The notes: generated from the sequence alone by a model not told the origin. A stretch of 64,000 nucleotides of DNA from Fundidesulfovibrio terrae (GCF_022808915.1 NZ_JAKZFS010000001.1:1256644-1320643), one strand, 5' to 3'. Positions 16,061 through 25,363 are shown, counted from the stretch's first letter. Numbers and translations are program-made.

Positions 16061-16885
16061 CTATAAATCGCGAATGACCGCCGCAACCAGCCGTCCCAGT
16101 TTCTCTCCGGCCTTCCCCGCGACTTCCAGCACTTCCTCCAGCGTCACCTCGGCCATGCAGTCCGGCAGGTTCTTGTTCACCAGGCAGGAGAGCCCCAGTA
16201 CCTCCATCCCCATGTGCTTAGCCGCGATGACCTCCATCACCGTGGACATCCCCACTGCGTCCGCGCCCAGCATCCGAAGCATCCGCGTCTCCGCGGGCGT
16301 CTCCAACTGCGGCCCCCGCACACCCGCATACACGCCTTTCTCCAGCCGGATGCCCAGCTTCATGGCGTTTTCGTCCGCGATTTCCAGCAAACGCGGCGAA
16401 TAAACCCGGCTCATGTCCGGAAAACGGGGCCCCCAGGCGTCCACATTGGGTCCCGCGAGCGGACTTTCGCCGGTGAGATTGACATGGTCCGATATGGCCA
16501 GTAGTTCTCCAGGGCTGTGGAGCGGGTTGAGCGCTCCGGCCGCGTTGGTGGCCACGAGGACCTTCGCGCCCAGAAGCGCCGAAGCCCGCACTCCCATGCA
16601 GACCTCCGCCGGGGTGTAGCCCTCGTAGAGGTGGAAACGGCCTCGCCAGACCAGGACCTGCGTCCCGGACAGGACGCCCGCCGCAAGGCTCCCGGCATGC
16701 CCCGGCACCGTGGAGCGCGGAAATCCCGGGATGTCCCTGTAGGCGATCACGGTTTCGCCAGTCAGGTTCCAGTCCGCCTGCCCGAGCCCCGTGCCGAGAA
16801 TCACGGCCGCTTTGGGGCGAAAGCCGCCGGGCAGGGCGTTTCTGAGCCAGTCCGTGGCCCGGCTGGCCGTTTCGGCGTTTTGCAT
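16061..16885 (-). CDS. punA: Purine nucleoside phosphorylase (family 2, trimeric type)
   Basis: A 274-residue enzyme splitting purine nucleosides with phosphate into base and ribose-1-phosphate for salvage. Motifs of the trimeric PNP/MTAP family are present: VILGTGLGQ (phosphate loop), GRFHLYEGY, NAAGALNP, GVYAGVRGPQLETPAE (base site) and VGMSTVMEVIAAKH. The ATG at 16885 is preceded by AAGGA. It is divergent from motA with only 42 bases between. Its length matches the family. The gene symbol follows function; whether the enzyme prefers inosine/guanosine or other purines is not readable. Confidence 0.9.
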   Translation of the reverse strand: MQNAETASRATDWLRNALPGGFRPKAAVILGTGLGQADWNLTGETVIAYRDIPGFPRSTVPGHAGSLAAGVLSGTQVLVWRGRFHLYEGYTPAEVCMGVRASALLGAKVLVATNAAGALNPLHSPGELLAISDHVNLTGESPLAGPNVDAWGPRFPDMSRVYSPRLLEIADENAMKLGIRLEKGVYAGVRGPQLETPAETRMLRMLGADAVGMSTVMEVIAAKHMGMEVLGLSCLVNKNLPDCMAEVTLEEVLEVAGKAGEKLGRLVAAVIRDL

Positions 16886-16927
16886 GTCCTTGGCCTTCCG
16901 ATTTCGTTGACGTAAGGTGAGGTGCCG

Positions 16928-17683
16928 ATGGATTTCGCGACTCTGCTCGGGCTTGTCACAGGCATCGGCCTGATCATCACCGCCATCCTGATCGATGGAT
17001 CGCTCCTGCAATACATGGACGGCCCGGGCGCCATGATCGTCTTCGGCGGCACGCTTGCGGCCATCTGCGTCAGCCACCCGGTGGAAGAGGTGATACAGGC
17101 CTTCAACGCGGGCTTCAAGATATTCGCATCCCGCAAGGTCACGGCCCAGGAAGTGGTGAACGTGATGGTGCGCATTGCCGAGATATCGCGGAGGGAGGGC
17201 CTGCTCGCCCTGGAGAACATCCGCACCGACAACGTGGTGCTCAAAAAGGCCTGCAAGCTCATCGCCGACAACGCAGGCCCCCAGCTCATCCAAGACACCC
17301 TGCGCATCGAAATCCACTCCCTCAAGCGCCGCCACCAGATCGGCGAGACCGTTTTCCGGTCCCTTGGCACCTTCGCCCCCGCCTTCGGGCTCATCGGCAC
17401 GCTCATCGGCCTGGTGCAGATGCTGGCGCGCTTAAATAACCCCAAGGCCCTGGGCGGGGCCATGGCCATCGCCCTGCTGGCAACCTTCTACGGGGCGCTC
17501 TCGGCCAACCTGCTGTTCCTGCCGGTGGCGGGCAAGCTTCGGGCGCGCACCCAGCAGGAGGTGCTCAACCTGGAGATCATCTTCGAGGGCGCGCGCTGCA
17601 TTCTGCAGAACAACAACCCCCTTTTGGTGCGCGACAAGCTCATGAGCTTCGTCCCGCCCAAGGAGCGCACGGTTGGACGCTAG
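16928..17683 (+). CDS. motA: Flagellar motor stator protein MotA
   Basis: A 251-residue membrane protein of the stator ring that couples ion flow to rotation. The ATG at 16928 gives the family-typical start MDFATLLGL; AAGGTGAGG lies just upstream, and a GTG at 16922 is the only nearby alternative. Four membrane helices are visible: about 3-22, 29-50, 150-172 and 182-203. The cytoplasmic loop between helices 2 and 3 carries charged residues for rotor contact. It overlaps motB by 11 bases. Confidence 0.95.
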   Translation: MDFATLLGLVTGIGLIITAILIDGSLLQYMDGPGAMIVFGGTLAAICVSHPVEEVIQAFNAGFKIFASRKVTAQEVVNVMVRIAEISRREGLLALENIRTDNVVLKKACKLIADNAGPQLIQDTLRIEIHSLKRRHQIGETVFRSLGTFAPAFGLIGTLIGLVQMLARLNNPKALGGAMAIALLATFYGALSANLLFLPVAGKLRARTQQEVLNLEIIFEGARCILQNNNPLLVRDKLMSFVPPKERTVGR

Positions 17684-18410
17684 CCAGGACGCCGTCGGCG
17701 AAGAACTGGACGCCCCTCCGGCGGGGCCGCCCATGGTGTGGCTCATCAGCCTGGCCGACCTGTCCATGCTGATGATGAGCTTCTTCATCTTTTTGTTTTC
17801 TCTCTCGACCAACAATCCGGACGGTGTCACCGAAACGCTGGAGAGCGTGCGCGACCGCCTGCGCACCGAATCCGCCGTCCCCAAGACCCCCGGCGCGCCC
17901 AGCAACAAGAAGATAATGGAGCAGGTCTCCATGCGCGAGCAGCTCATCCTGCGCCAGCGCCAGACCCACGAGGACCTCACCGCCTATTTCCTGGGGCGCG
18001 GCGAATCCATCATGCGCACCAAGCTGGACGGGCCGCGCCTGACCATCTCCATGCCCACCGAGGGCATGTTCTCCAAGACCGACGTCACCCAGCTCACCGA
18101 CGCGGGCAAGGCAAGGCTCAAAACCGTGGCCGATTTTTTGGCCAAGCACCCGGACCAGCGCGTGCACATCAAGGGATTCACCGACGACACCCCCCCTCCG
18201 CCCGACTCGCGCTTCAAGAACAACTGGGAGGTGTCCTCCCTGCAGGCCGTGTCAGCCCTGCGTTTCCTGATGTCCCAGGGAGTGCCCGCGAACCGGTTGA
18301 CATCCACCGGGTTAGCTGATTTAGAACCGCTTTTCCCCAACACGAGCGATGAAAACCGGGCGCGGAACCGCCGCCTGGATTTCGTCCTGGAAGTGCAGGT
18401 TGAGGGATGA
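17673..18410 (+). CDS. motB: Flagellar motor stator protein MotB
   Basis: A 245-residue protein. Translation starts at TTG (17673), supported by AAGGAG at 17660-17665 and overlap with motA. A single membrane helix near residues 21-42 carries the ion-coupling Asp29 (SLADLSMLMM). Residues about 110-240 form the OmpA-like peptidoglycan-binding domain (HIKGFTDDTP; NRARNRRLDF) that anchors the stator to the cell wall. It overlaps the PilZ gene by four bases (ATGA). Confidence 0.94.
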   Translation: MDASQDAVGEELDAPPAGPPMVWLISLADLSMLMMSFFIFLFSLSTNNPDGVTETLESVRDRLRTESAVPKTPGAPSNKKIMEQVSMREQLILRQRQTHEDLTAYFLGRGESIMRTKLDGPRLTISMPTEGMFSKTDVTQLTDAGKARLKTVADFLAKHPDQRVHIKGFTDDTPPPPDSRFKNNWEVSSLQAVSALRFLMSQGVPANRLTSTGLADLEPLFPNTSDENRARNRRLDFVLEVQVEG

Positions 18411-18808
18411 AGAATAAACCGCTTTTTACGTACGAGCAGTCTCCCGGAGCGCCCCGCAAGGCATACCGCGCCAGGGTTCCGGGGCTTGTAGCTCGGGACT
18501 GCGCCACCCAGACGGTGTTCCCGGTCAACGACATCAGCGCCACCGGGATATCCCTCGAGGACGAGGCGGCGGCCCTGAAAGTGGGAGACGTGCTGAACAT
18601 CGATGTCCTTCTCAGGGACCACGTCATCATCACGGGGCTTCTGGCCGAGGTGGCCAGACGCCAGGACCAGGTGGCGGGGCTTAAGTTTACGGACCTGACG
18701 CAGCGCCAGGAGGAACGGCTGGACAAGCTGGTGCTCGAGGTCCAAAAATACACCATCTCCAAGACCAAATTGTACGGGAGCCACATTGACGACGAGCACA
18801 CGACATAA
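18407..18808 (+). CDS. PilZ-domain protein (cyclic-di-GMP receptor)
   Basis: A 133-residue protein with the PilZ c-di-GMP signature: an RxxxR box (RKAYR, residues 17-21) followed by a [D/N]xSxxG box (DISATG, near 42-47). The rest forms the expected beta-barrel and a C-terminal helix. It is translationally coupled to motB, so it is well placed to brake or modulate the stator in response to c-di-GMP, as YcgR-type proteins do. It overlaps the next biotin carboxylase gene by 23 bases. Confidence 0.85.
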   Translation: MKNKPLFTYEQSPGAPRKAYRARVPGLVARDCATQTVFPVNDISATGISLEDEAAALKVGDVLNIDVLLRDHVIITGLLAEVARRQDQVAGLKFTDLTQRQEERLDKLVLEVQKYTISKTKLYGSHIDDEHTT

Positions 18809-20198
18809 GGTATTGGTGGCCAACCGGGGCGAGATCGCCATGCGAATCATCCAGGCCTGCCGAAAGCTGGGCCTGGATTTTGTTTGCGTCCACACCAGGG
18901 AGGACGAGGCCTCCGGGCATCTCACCCTGGCGCGCGAGCTCGGCGGGCAGGTGCTGCGCATCAGCTCCTACCACGACGCCAACGAGATCATGGCCGCGGC
19001 CGACCACGCCGGAGCCACGGCGATCCATCCCGGCTACGGCTACTTCGCCGAAGACTACCGCTTCGCCCGGCGCGTCAGCGAACGCACCCGTCCCATGGTC
19101 TGGATCGGCCCCAGCTGGCGCGTCATCCGCACCCTGGGCGACAAGATCAACACCAAGCGCCTGGCCCGGTCGCTGGGCGTGCCCACCGTGCCCGGCTCCG
19201 ACCGCCCGGTCTACGACGAGCTCGAGGCCGAGGAGATCGCCGATTCCCTCTTCCGCTTCCAGGCCGAGCAGGGCATCGACCAGCCTCGCGTGCTGGTGAA
19301 GGCCTCGGCGGGCGGCGGCGGCATGGGCATTGAAGAGGTCCAGAACATCGACCACTTCAAGACCGTGTACCGGCGCATCCGCAACTACGCCAAGCGCCAG
19401 TTCCACGACGAGGGCGTGCTCATCGAGCAGCGCATCCTGGACTTCAACCACCTGGAAGTGCAGATCGCGGCCGACCGCCACGGCTCCATCGCCCACTTCG
19501 GCACCCGCAACTGCACCATCCAGTCCACGGGCCGCCAGAAGCGCGTGGAGATCGCCCCCGGCTTCGCCCCGGACCAGATCAAGTACGCCTTCGACGCGGC
19601 CAAGGTGATCGACGACATCACCAAGCACTCCCTGGCCATCGCCAAGGAGGTCGGCTACGACAACGTGGGCACCTGGGAATGGATCGTCACCCCGGCGGGA
19701 CAGCCCTTCCTCATGGAGGTCAACACCCGCATCCAGGTGGAGAACGGCGTGTCCGCGGCCATCTCGCGCCTCAAGGGCCAGGCGGGCGTGGACATCATCC
19801 GGGAGCAGATCCGCATGGGCCTGGGCGAGCCCATGGGCTTCACCCAGGAGGACATCACCTTCGAGGGCATCGGCATTGAATACCGCATCATCGCCGAGGA
19901 CCCGGCCAACCGCTTCACCCCCTGGGTGGGGCGCATCGACCGCTTCACTCCGCCCTCGGCCCCCTGGGCGTCGCTGCACTCCCAGATTCCCCAGGACAAG
20001 CCCTACGTCATCCCCACGGAGTTCGACCCCAACCTGGCCCTGGCCATCATCTGGGGCAAGGACCTGGCCGAGGCCAAGGCCCGTGGCGTGGAATACCTGG
20101 ACCGGCTCGTGCTCGAGGGCCAGGATCAGGAGGGCAACCCCATGAAGTCCAACATCGCGTTCCTGCGCGAAAAGACCGCGGACATCCTGGTTTTCTAA
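18786..20198 (+). CDS. accC: Biotin carboxylase subunit of acyl-CoA carboxylase
   Basis: A 470-residue ATP-grasp enzyme that carboxylates biotin with bicarbonate and ATP. The start is taken as TTG at 18786 with GGGAG five bases upstream, because the family needs residues before VLVANRGEIA. Other motifs: HPGYGYFAED, KASAGGGGMG (ATP loop), FLMEVNTRIQVEN and EYRI. The family usually has EH after the QV of that motif; here it is EN, a substitution near the active site. It overlaps the PilZ gene and is followed by the fused carboxyltransferase and the biotinyl protein, a complete carboxylase. Whether acetyl-CoA or another acyl-CoA is the substrate is unclear. Confidence 0.9.
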   Translation: MTTSTRHKVLVANRGEIAMRIIQACRKLGLDFVCVHTREDEASGHLTLARELGGQVLRISSYHDANEIMAAADHAGATAIHPGYGYFAEDYRFARRVSERTRPMVWIGPSWRVIRTLGDKINTKRLARSLGVPTVPGSDRPVYDELEAEEIADSLFRFQAEQGIDQPRVLVKASAGGGGMGIEEVQNIDHFKTVYRRIRNYAKRQFHDEGVLIEQRILDFNHLEVQIAADRHGSIAHFGTRNCTIQSTGRQKRVEIAPGFAPDQIKYAFDAAKVIDDITKHSLAIAKEVGYDNVGTWEWIVTPAGQPFLMEVNTRIQVENGVSAAISRLKGQAGVDIIREQIRMGLGEPMGFTQEDITFEGIGIEYRIIAEDPANRFTPWVGRIDRFTPPSAPWASLHSQIPQDKPYVIPTEFDPNLALAIIWGKDLAEAKARGVEYLDRLVLEGQDQEGNPMKSNIAFLREKTADILVF

Positions 20199-20231
20199 CC
20201 GGACGCCCGACACTCGAAGCCAACCACCCCT

Positions 20232-22481
20232 ATGGATATAGAAAAAAGCATTCAGGAGCTTGCCGACAGGCTCCAGTACATCCGGGACATTTTCGGATCA
20301 CGCAAGTCCGATGACGTGGCGCTGCTCTCCTCGAAGCTCGAGGAGTTCCGCTCCCGCGAGGCCGGGGCGTCCATGGCCCAGAAGGTGAAACTGCTCTCCC
20401 AGCTGGAAGACCTCTTCGTCTTCGTGGAAAAGAAGCTGGACCCCGAGCTCACCCCCATGGACAGGGTGCGCATCGTGCGCCACCCCCAGCGGATCACGCT
20501 CAAGGACATCCTGGAGTTCTGCTACGACAACTACACCGAGATCGGCGGCCAGGACGAGTACTCCATCGACCCGTCCATGCTCATCGCGCGCGCCTACATC
20601 ACCCGCAGGCAGGGCGACAAGGTCCACAACCAGCCGGTCATGGTCATCGGCCAGGAAAAGGGCCACGGCCAGGAGTTCCGCAACGGCGGCTCCGTCAAGC
20701 CCTGGGGCAACGCCAAGGCGCTTCAGTACATGAAGGTCGCCGAGACCGAGAACATCCCCATCCATACCTACGTCTTCACGCCCGGAGCCTTCCCCGTGGA
20801 GGACTACCCCGGAGCGGCCCAGCAGATCGCGCGCAACCTCTACGAGATGGCCGCGCTGCGCGTGCCCGTGATCGCCTGCTTCTCCGAGGGCGGCTCCGGC
20901 GGCGCCGAGGCCATCGCCCTGGCCGACACGCGCCTCATGCTCTCCCACGGCTACTACTCGGTCATCTCCCCCGAGGGCGCGGGCGCCATCGAATCGGGCA
21001 TCCGCCAGGGCCAGCGCGCCCCGGTCGAGCTCATCGAGGAGTGCGCCGCCCGGCTCAACATCACCGCCGAAGACAACCTGCGCATGGGCTACGTCGACCG
21101 CGTGGTGCAGGAACCGCCCCTGGGGGCCAGGCCGCACCACTACGACTTCTTCAAGCGCCTGCGCCAGGAAATGATGATGGCCACCGACGAGGCCATGCTC
21201 TCGGTCAAGGGCATGAACTTCATCCGGGCCAAGGCCATCAAGCGCCGCAAGCAGGCCGCCCTGGCCGACGCCGAGTCCTTCTTCGTGCGCTGGTCCCTGG
21301 ACGAGCGCGCCGCCGAGCGCCTGGTCTGGAAGCGCTACAGCAAGTTCCGCAACATGGCCAAGCACGCCTGCATGGACAAGACCTCCGTGTCGCGCCGGGT
21401 CAAGGACACGCTGCAGCAGATGTCCTGGTCCACCTATTCCTACCTGCGCTACGAGTTCCTGCGCACCTACGGGCAGAAGCTCTCGCACTTGGCCGAGGAG
21501 GCCGAGGCCGAGGTGCGCGTGGTGGCCCAGCGCCTGCTGCGCCCCTTCAAGCGCACCGGCGCCAGGAAGGTGGACACCGAGACCATCCAGAAGCTCACAG
21601 AGCTCTCCTGCGCCGAGGACGGCATCTGCCTGGACGGCGAATGGGAAGGGGCCTACCTGAGCCCCAAGGCCCGCGAGGACAAGGCCGTCACCTGTCCCAA
21701 CGCCGCCACCCACGGCTGCCTGGACCTTTGGGCTCCGGACCTCTTCGGCGATTTCGCCGGCGTCTGCCAGTACTGCGGCCACCACTTCCCCATGGAATAC
21801 CAGTGGGTCATGAACAACGTCCTGGACAAGGATTCCGTCATGGAGTTCAACCAGGATGTCGAGGCGGCCAACCCCCTCAACTATCCCGGCTTCGACCAGA
21901 AGCTCGAGGACGCCAAGAAGAAGCTCAAGCTCAAAAGCTCCTGCGTCACCTACGAAGCCTCCATCGAGGGCATGAAGGTGGTGGTGGGCATGCTGGTGGC
22001 CCCCTTCCGGGGCGGCACCGTGGGCGCGGCCGAGGGCGAGAAGTTCATCCGCGCCCTGGCCCGGGCCCGCAAGAAGCACTACCCCTTCCTGGCCTACGTG
22101 CACGGCACCGCGGGCATCCGCATCCAGGAGGGCACCAACGGCGTCATCCAGATGCCGCGCGTCACCATGGCCGTGCGCCGCTACATCGAGGCGGGCGGGC
22201 TCTACCTGGTGCTCTACGACACCAACTCCTACGCGGGCCCCGTGGCCAGCTTCCTGGGCTGCTCGCCCTACCAGTTCTCCGTGCGCTCGGCCAACATCGG
22301 CTTCGCCGGTCCCGGCGTCATCAAGGAGACCACCGGCGTGGACATCCCGCCCGACTACCATCTGGCGTACAACGCGCTGGCGCGCGGCCACATCCAGGGC
22401 ATCTGGGACCGCCGCGAGATCAGAAACAACCTGGTGCAGGCCTTCCAGACCATCGGCGGCCGCAACCTCTACTACCGCTAA
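20232..22481 (+). CDS. Fused acyl-CoA carboxyltransferase (alpha-beta order)
   Basis: A 749-residue protein carrying both carboxyltransferase halves. Residues about 90-330 resemble AccA (IGQEKGHGQEFRNGG, FSEGGSGGAEAIA, SPEGAGAIE). Residues about 485-745 resemble AccD, including a C-x7-C plus C-x2-C zinc-ribbon start (first Cys about 488) and AGPVASFLG. The order alpha then beta is the reverse of the AccDA reading common in other fusions. It transfers carboxyl from biotin to an acyl-CoA. The start ATG at 20232 has no strong ribosome site; the gene follows accC by 33 bases. Confidence 0.9.
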   Translation: MDIEKSIQELADRLQYIRDIFGSRKSDDVALLSSKLEEFRSREAGASMAQKVKLLSQLEDLFVFVEKKLDPELTPMDRVRIVRHPQRITLKDILEFCYDNYTEIGGQDEYSIDPSMLIARAYITRRQGDKVHNQPVMVIGQEKGHGQEFRNGGSVKPWGNAKALQYMKVAETENIPIHTYVFTPGAFPVEDYPGAAQQIARNLYEMAALRVPVIACFSEGGSGGAEAIALADTRLMLSHGYYSVISPEGAGAIESGIRQGQRAPVELIEECAARLNITAEDNLRMGYVDRVVQEPPLGARPHHYDFFKRLRQEMMMATDEAMLSVKGMNFIRAKAIKRRKQAALADAESFFVRWSLDERAAERLVWKRYSKFRNMAKHACMDKTSVSRRVKDTLQQMSWSTYSYLRYEFLRTYGQKLSHLAEEAEAEVRVVAQRLLRPFKRTGARKVDTETIQKLTELSCAEDGICLDGEWEGAYLSPKAREDKAVTCPNAATHGCLDLWAPDLFGDFAGVCQYCGHHFPMEYQWVMNNVLDKDSVMEFNQDVEAANPLNYPGFDQKLEDAKKKLKLKSSCVTYEASIEGMKVVVGMLVAPFRGGTVGAAEGEKFIRALARARKKHYPFLAYVHGTAGIRIQEGTNGVIQMPRVTMAVRRYIEAGGLYLVLYDTNSYAGPVASFLGCSPYQFSVRSANIGFAGPGVIKETTGVDIPPDYHLAYNALARGHIQGIWDRREIRNNLVQAFQTIGGRNLYYR

Positions 22482-22491
22482 GGGGTCAGCC

Positions 22492-23142
22492 GTGCAGGAC
22501 GTGAAAGCCATACTCGAAGAGATCAAAGCCTCCCCCTACGAGGAGGTCGAGGTGCTCGCCCCCCACACCGGGGTTGTGGAATTCAAGGTCTCCGGACAGG
22601 GCGCCAAGGTGCTGGCCGCCAGCGGCACCTGGAAGGAAAAGCCGGGAACGCTCCTGGCCACCCTGGTGCGCGAGCGCAACGCCCGCAACATCCACTGCAC
22701 CCGCAAGGGCGAGGTGCAGACCGTGCACGCCCACCTGAACGGGAAGTTCGTGGAGGCCGGCACGCCGCTCATGGTGCTGCGCCACTTCTTCACCAAGGAC
22801 GAAGTCACCCAACTCATCCTCAAGAAGGTGCTTTTCCTGTTCAACGCCCCGGAGCGCGCCAAGTATTACTTCGCCGCCGAGACCGACAAGAAGGTCAAGG
22901 TGTCGGGCTGCCAGTCCATCAAGGTCAAGGACGGCATGGACCTGTTCATCGTCTCGCGCATGAAGCGCGAAAAGGGCCTCAGCTACTCCGGGCCGGAAGG
23001 CATCATCTACGCCACGTACTTCTCCCACGACCAGAACGTGGACGCGGGGCAGCCCCTCATCAGCGTCTGCCCCGAAAGCCAGATGGACGTGATCCGCGAC
23101 GTGGTGAACCGGGTGCAGTCCGACTGGGAAGAGCGGGACTAG
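22492..23142 (+). CDS. Biotin-carrier protein with two biotinyl-like domains
   Basis: A 216-residue protein started by GTG at 22492 with AAGGGG six bases upstream. It contains two lipoyl/biotinyl-like folds: residues 20-97, which lacks a lysine at the hairpin tip, and residues 135-193, whose tip reads S-R-M-K-R so that Lys158 is the likely biotin site. The usual A-M-K-M motif is absent. The end of each fold has the typical VxAGxPL pattern (VEAGTPLMV and VDAGQPLIS). Directly downstream of the carboxyltransferase gene, it completes the carboxylase operon. Confidence 0.8.
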   Translation: MQDVKAILEEIKASPYEEVEVLAPHTGVVEFKVSGQGAKVLAASGTWKEKPGTLLATLVRERNARNIHCTRKGEVQTVHAHLNGKFVEAGTPLMVLRHFFTKDEVTQLILKKVLFLFNAPERAKYYFAAETDKKVKVSGCQSIKVKDGMDLFIVSRMKREKGLSYSGPEGIIYATYFSHDQNVDAGQPLISVCPESQMDVIRDVVNRVQSDWEERD

Positions 23143-23158
23143 CGCCGCGGGAGGGAAA

Positions 23159-23199
23159 GCCTCCGGCGGCCAGAGGGCGAAGCCCTCTGGACAGTCTCT
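23159..23199 (+). repeat. Dispersed GCCTCCGGCGGCC repeat copy
   Basis: Begins GCCTCCGGCGGCCAGAG and continues with a hairpin AGAGGGC-gaa-GCCCTCT followed by GGACAGTCTC. It lies 17 bases after the biotin-carrier stop and may serve as that operon's terminator. Shares its head with the copies at 8073 and 52408. Confidence 0.7.
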
Positions 23200-23274
23200 C
23201 CGCTTCGCGTAGGATTGCAGGATACTCCGGGACTGGGCTTATTCCGTCCCGGGCTCTCCCCCAGGAGGATCATC

Positions 23275-23622
23275 ATGGGCAAGCTCCTGCAGGTGCGCGT
23301 CAGCGCCGCAACCATCGATCCCGGCAAGGTAGAGGATGCCTGGCCCATCCTCTCGCACCTGGCGTATCCTCCGGGCCACGGCTACGCCCCTGCCCAGCGC
23401 GGGGTGCTGGAGCTTGTGGACACCCTCCACGCGCGGCTCACCGCCGGGGATGTGCCCCAGGCCGTGGCCGGGCGCATCCGCCCCGGGGTCGAGGCGCTCA
23501 CGCGGCAGGTGGAGAGCCTGCGGGAGGCCCTGGCTTCCTGGCAGGCGGAAAAGGCCCAGCTCCTCACCGAAAAGATCGAGGACGCCCTGGACGACCTTGA
23601 AGGCCAGGCGGGATACCGCTAG
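23275..23622 (+). CDS. Small hypothetical protein with C-terminal coiled coil
   Basis: A 115-residue acidic, soluble protein. The ATG at 23275 has a strong AGGAGG (23263-23268). The first 60 residues mix strands and helices; from about residue 70 to the end it is a Glu/Ala/Leu-rich helix likely to form a coiled coil. No known motif is seen. It lies alone between the carboxylase operon and ssb with its own leader, so it is probably a separate unit. Confidence 0.75.
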   Translation: MGKLLQVRVSAATIDPGKVEDAWPILSHLAYPPGHGYAPAQRGVLELVDTLHARLTAGDVPQAVAGRIRPGVEALTRQVESLREALASWQAEKAQLLTEKIEDALDDLEGQAGYR

Positions 23623-23740
23623 TATCCGCCAGCGTATTGATTTTCGATCCCCCGCGCCCGCCATGGGCGCGCATCACCCGACACCCGGGCCGCGCGAAAC
23701 GCTCACGAAGCCGCGCGGCCGAACATACAGGAGGCTTCGC

Positions 23741-24271
23741 ATGGCCGGTAGCGTGAACAAGGTTATTCTCGTCGGCAGGCTCGGGCAGGACCCCAAGCTG
23801 ACCTATTTGCCCTCTGGCCAACCCGCCGCCGAATTCACCCTGGCCACGGACGAATCCTTCAAGAACCGCGAGGGGCAGAAGGAAGAGCGCACAGAATGGC
23901 ACCGCATCAAGGTGTACGGCAAACAGGCCGAGGTGTGCGCCAACTACCTGGGCAAGGGCCGCTTGGTGTACATCGAGGGAGGGCTTCGCACCCGCAGTTG
24001 GGAGGACCAGCAGGGCCAGAAGCGCTACATGACGGAAGTGGTGGTCTCGGGGCCCGGCCACACCGTGCAGTTCATGGATTCCAAGGGAGGCGGCGTGGAG
24101 GCCGCGCCCATGGAGGGCGGCTACGGCGGAGGCGAACAGCGCCGTCAGGCCCCGCCCCGGCAGCAGCAGTACCAGCAGAACAACAATCGCCAGCAGCAAC
24201 AGGGCCGCGACGACGACCTGGGGCCCGCGTTTCCCTCGGAAGCCTCGGGCATGGACGACGTGCCTTTTTAG
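23741..24271 (+). CDS. ssb: Single-stranded DNA-binding protein
   Basis: A 176-residue SSB. Residues 1-110 are the OB fold ([39 protein letters not shown]). Residues 115-165 are a flexible linker very rich in Gly and Gln, and the protein ends in the acidic tip DDVPF that recruits replication and repair partners. The ATG at 23741 follows AGGAGG. It functions as a tetramer that coats ssDNA in replication, recombination and repair. A strong terminator follows. Confidence 0.96.
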   Translation: MAGSVNKVILVGRLGQDPKLTYLPSGQPAAEFTLATDESFKNREGQKEERTEWHRIKVYGKQAEVCANYLGKGRLVYIEGGLRTRSWEDQQGQKRYMTEVVVSGPGHTVQFMDSKGGGVEAAPMEGGYGGGEQRRQAPPRQQQYQQNNNRQQQQGRDDDLGPAFPSEASGMDDVPF

Positions 24272-24296
24272 GGCGCATCAGGCCATCTTCGACTTG

Positions 24297-24332
24297 AAAA
24301 ACCCGGCATGCGCGACATGCCGGGTTTTTTCT
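24297..24332 (+). terminator. Rho-independent terminator after ssb
   Basis: CCCGGCATG (24302-24310) pairs perfectly with CATGCCGGG (24316-24324) around a five-base loop and is followed by six T residues. A run of A residues precedes it, so it could also work on the minus strand. Confidence 0.9.
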
Positions 24333-24496
24333 TGAGTATCTTGTCCACGGGATTGCCGGTTTCGACGAACGTGCGCGACGTGATCCGGTTGGCTGCCGGC
24401 TTGTCTCCCACTTTTGTTGCGGATGGCGCGGGACGTCGGTTCACGCCCGGGGATGCGGGTGGTTCCGCGCGGGAGCAGCCCGACTGCGTTCACCGA

Positions 24497-25363
24497 TCAG
24501 TTGGACTGTGCGGCATCCAGCGCGGCCTTCAATCCCCGGGCCAGCTTTTCCGGTTCCCCGACACCCCAGAAGTGCATGAAGAAAAGCCGGGGCGACTCCC
24601 TGAGCATGTGGCCGTGCACGGCGGTGACCTCGATGCCGTGTTTGAGCAGGGCCTTGGCCACGGGGTTTACTTCCTCGGCCAGGAGCACGAAATCACCGGA
24701 TGCCTCGGCCTTGCCGCCCACCATGGCCATGTTGATGGCCGTGGCCATGCCCATGGCCGTGGGGATTTCCATGCCTCCCTCCAGGACGGGCTCTTTGCGG
24801 GGGAAGCTGAACTGGACGAGGACGCCCTTCTTCTGTCCGGCCGTCCCCAGGACTTTCTCCACCTTGTTCCAGTCCGGAGCCGGTTCGACCGGAGCGAAGC
24901 CGGCGTCGCCCAAAGGCGTGGCAGTGGCGGCCAGAGCCGAGCGCAGACCCTGGGCCAGCTTGGCGGGATCGCCCGTGCCGTTGAAGTGCAGGTAGAGGAT
25001 GTTGGGGGTGGTGCCCGTGAGGTGGTTGTGCAGGGCGCTGATCTCGATGCCCGAGGAGAAAAGGGCGGCCATTACCGGTTGGACCTCAGCATCCAGAAGG
25101 GCCATGTCGCCCATCACCATGCACCGGTCCTTGTTCCCGGTGAAAGCCATCCAGGAGGTGAGGGCCACCCCGGGCAGGACGCGCACCTTCCCCCTGGTGA
25201 CCGTGAGGTCCATTCTCGGAAATGCGACCTTGTAGACTCCACCCTGTTCCACTCCTTTCCTGCCGAGCGCGGCCTCCACTTCGTCCCACGGGCCGGATTG
25301 CCCCAGTGCGGCCGGGGCGCAGTTCAAAAGCACCAGTACTGAAAGAATGATACTTTTCATCAT
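24497..25363 (-). CDS. Exported DUF1259 (LppY/LpqO-like) protein
   Basis: A 288-residue protein with a signal peptide (hydrophobic to about residue 21, cleavage near ALG-Q). Two similar halves are visible: each begins W..VE..LG..G and has a Met/Gly-rich strand region followed by a helix with HNHLTG or VHGHML, and ends LARGL. This duplication is typical of DUF1259 proteins, whose function is unknown. GGGAGGAG precedes tandem ATG codons at 25363 and 25360. It is third in a row with a universal stress protein and a small Cys protein. Confidence 0.8.
   Translation of the reverse strand: MMKSIILSVLVLLNCAPAALGQSGPWDEVEAALGRKGVEQGGVYKVAFPRMDLTVTRGKVRVLPGVALTSWMAFTGNKDRCMVMGDMALLDAEVQPVMAALFSSGIEISALHNHLTGTTPNILYLHFNGTGDPAKLAQGLRSALAATATPLGDAGFAPVEPAPDWNKVEKVLGTAGQKKGVLVQFSFPRKEPVLEGGMEIPTAMGMATAINMAMVGGKAEASGDFVLLAEEVNPVAKALLKHGIEVTAVHGHMLRESPRLFFMHFWGVGEPEKLARGLKAALDAAQSN

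Noticed and set aside
16891-16906. Sigma-54-like TGGCCTTCCGATTTCG before motA
   Set aside because: The -12 element lacks the required GC dinucleotide.
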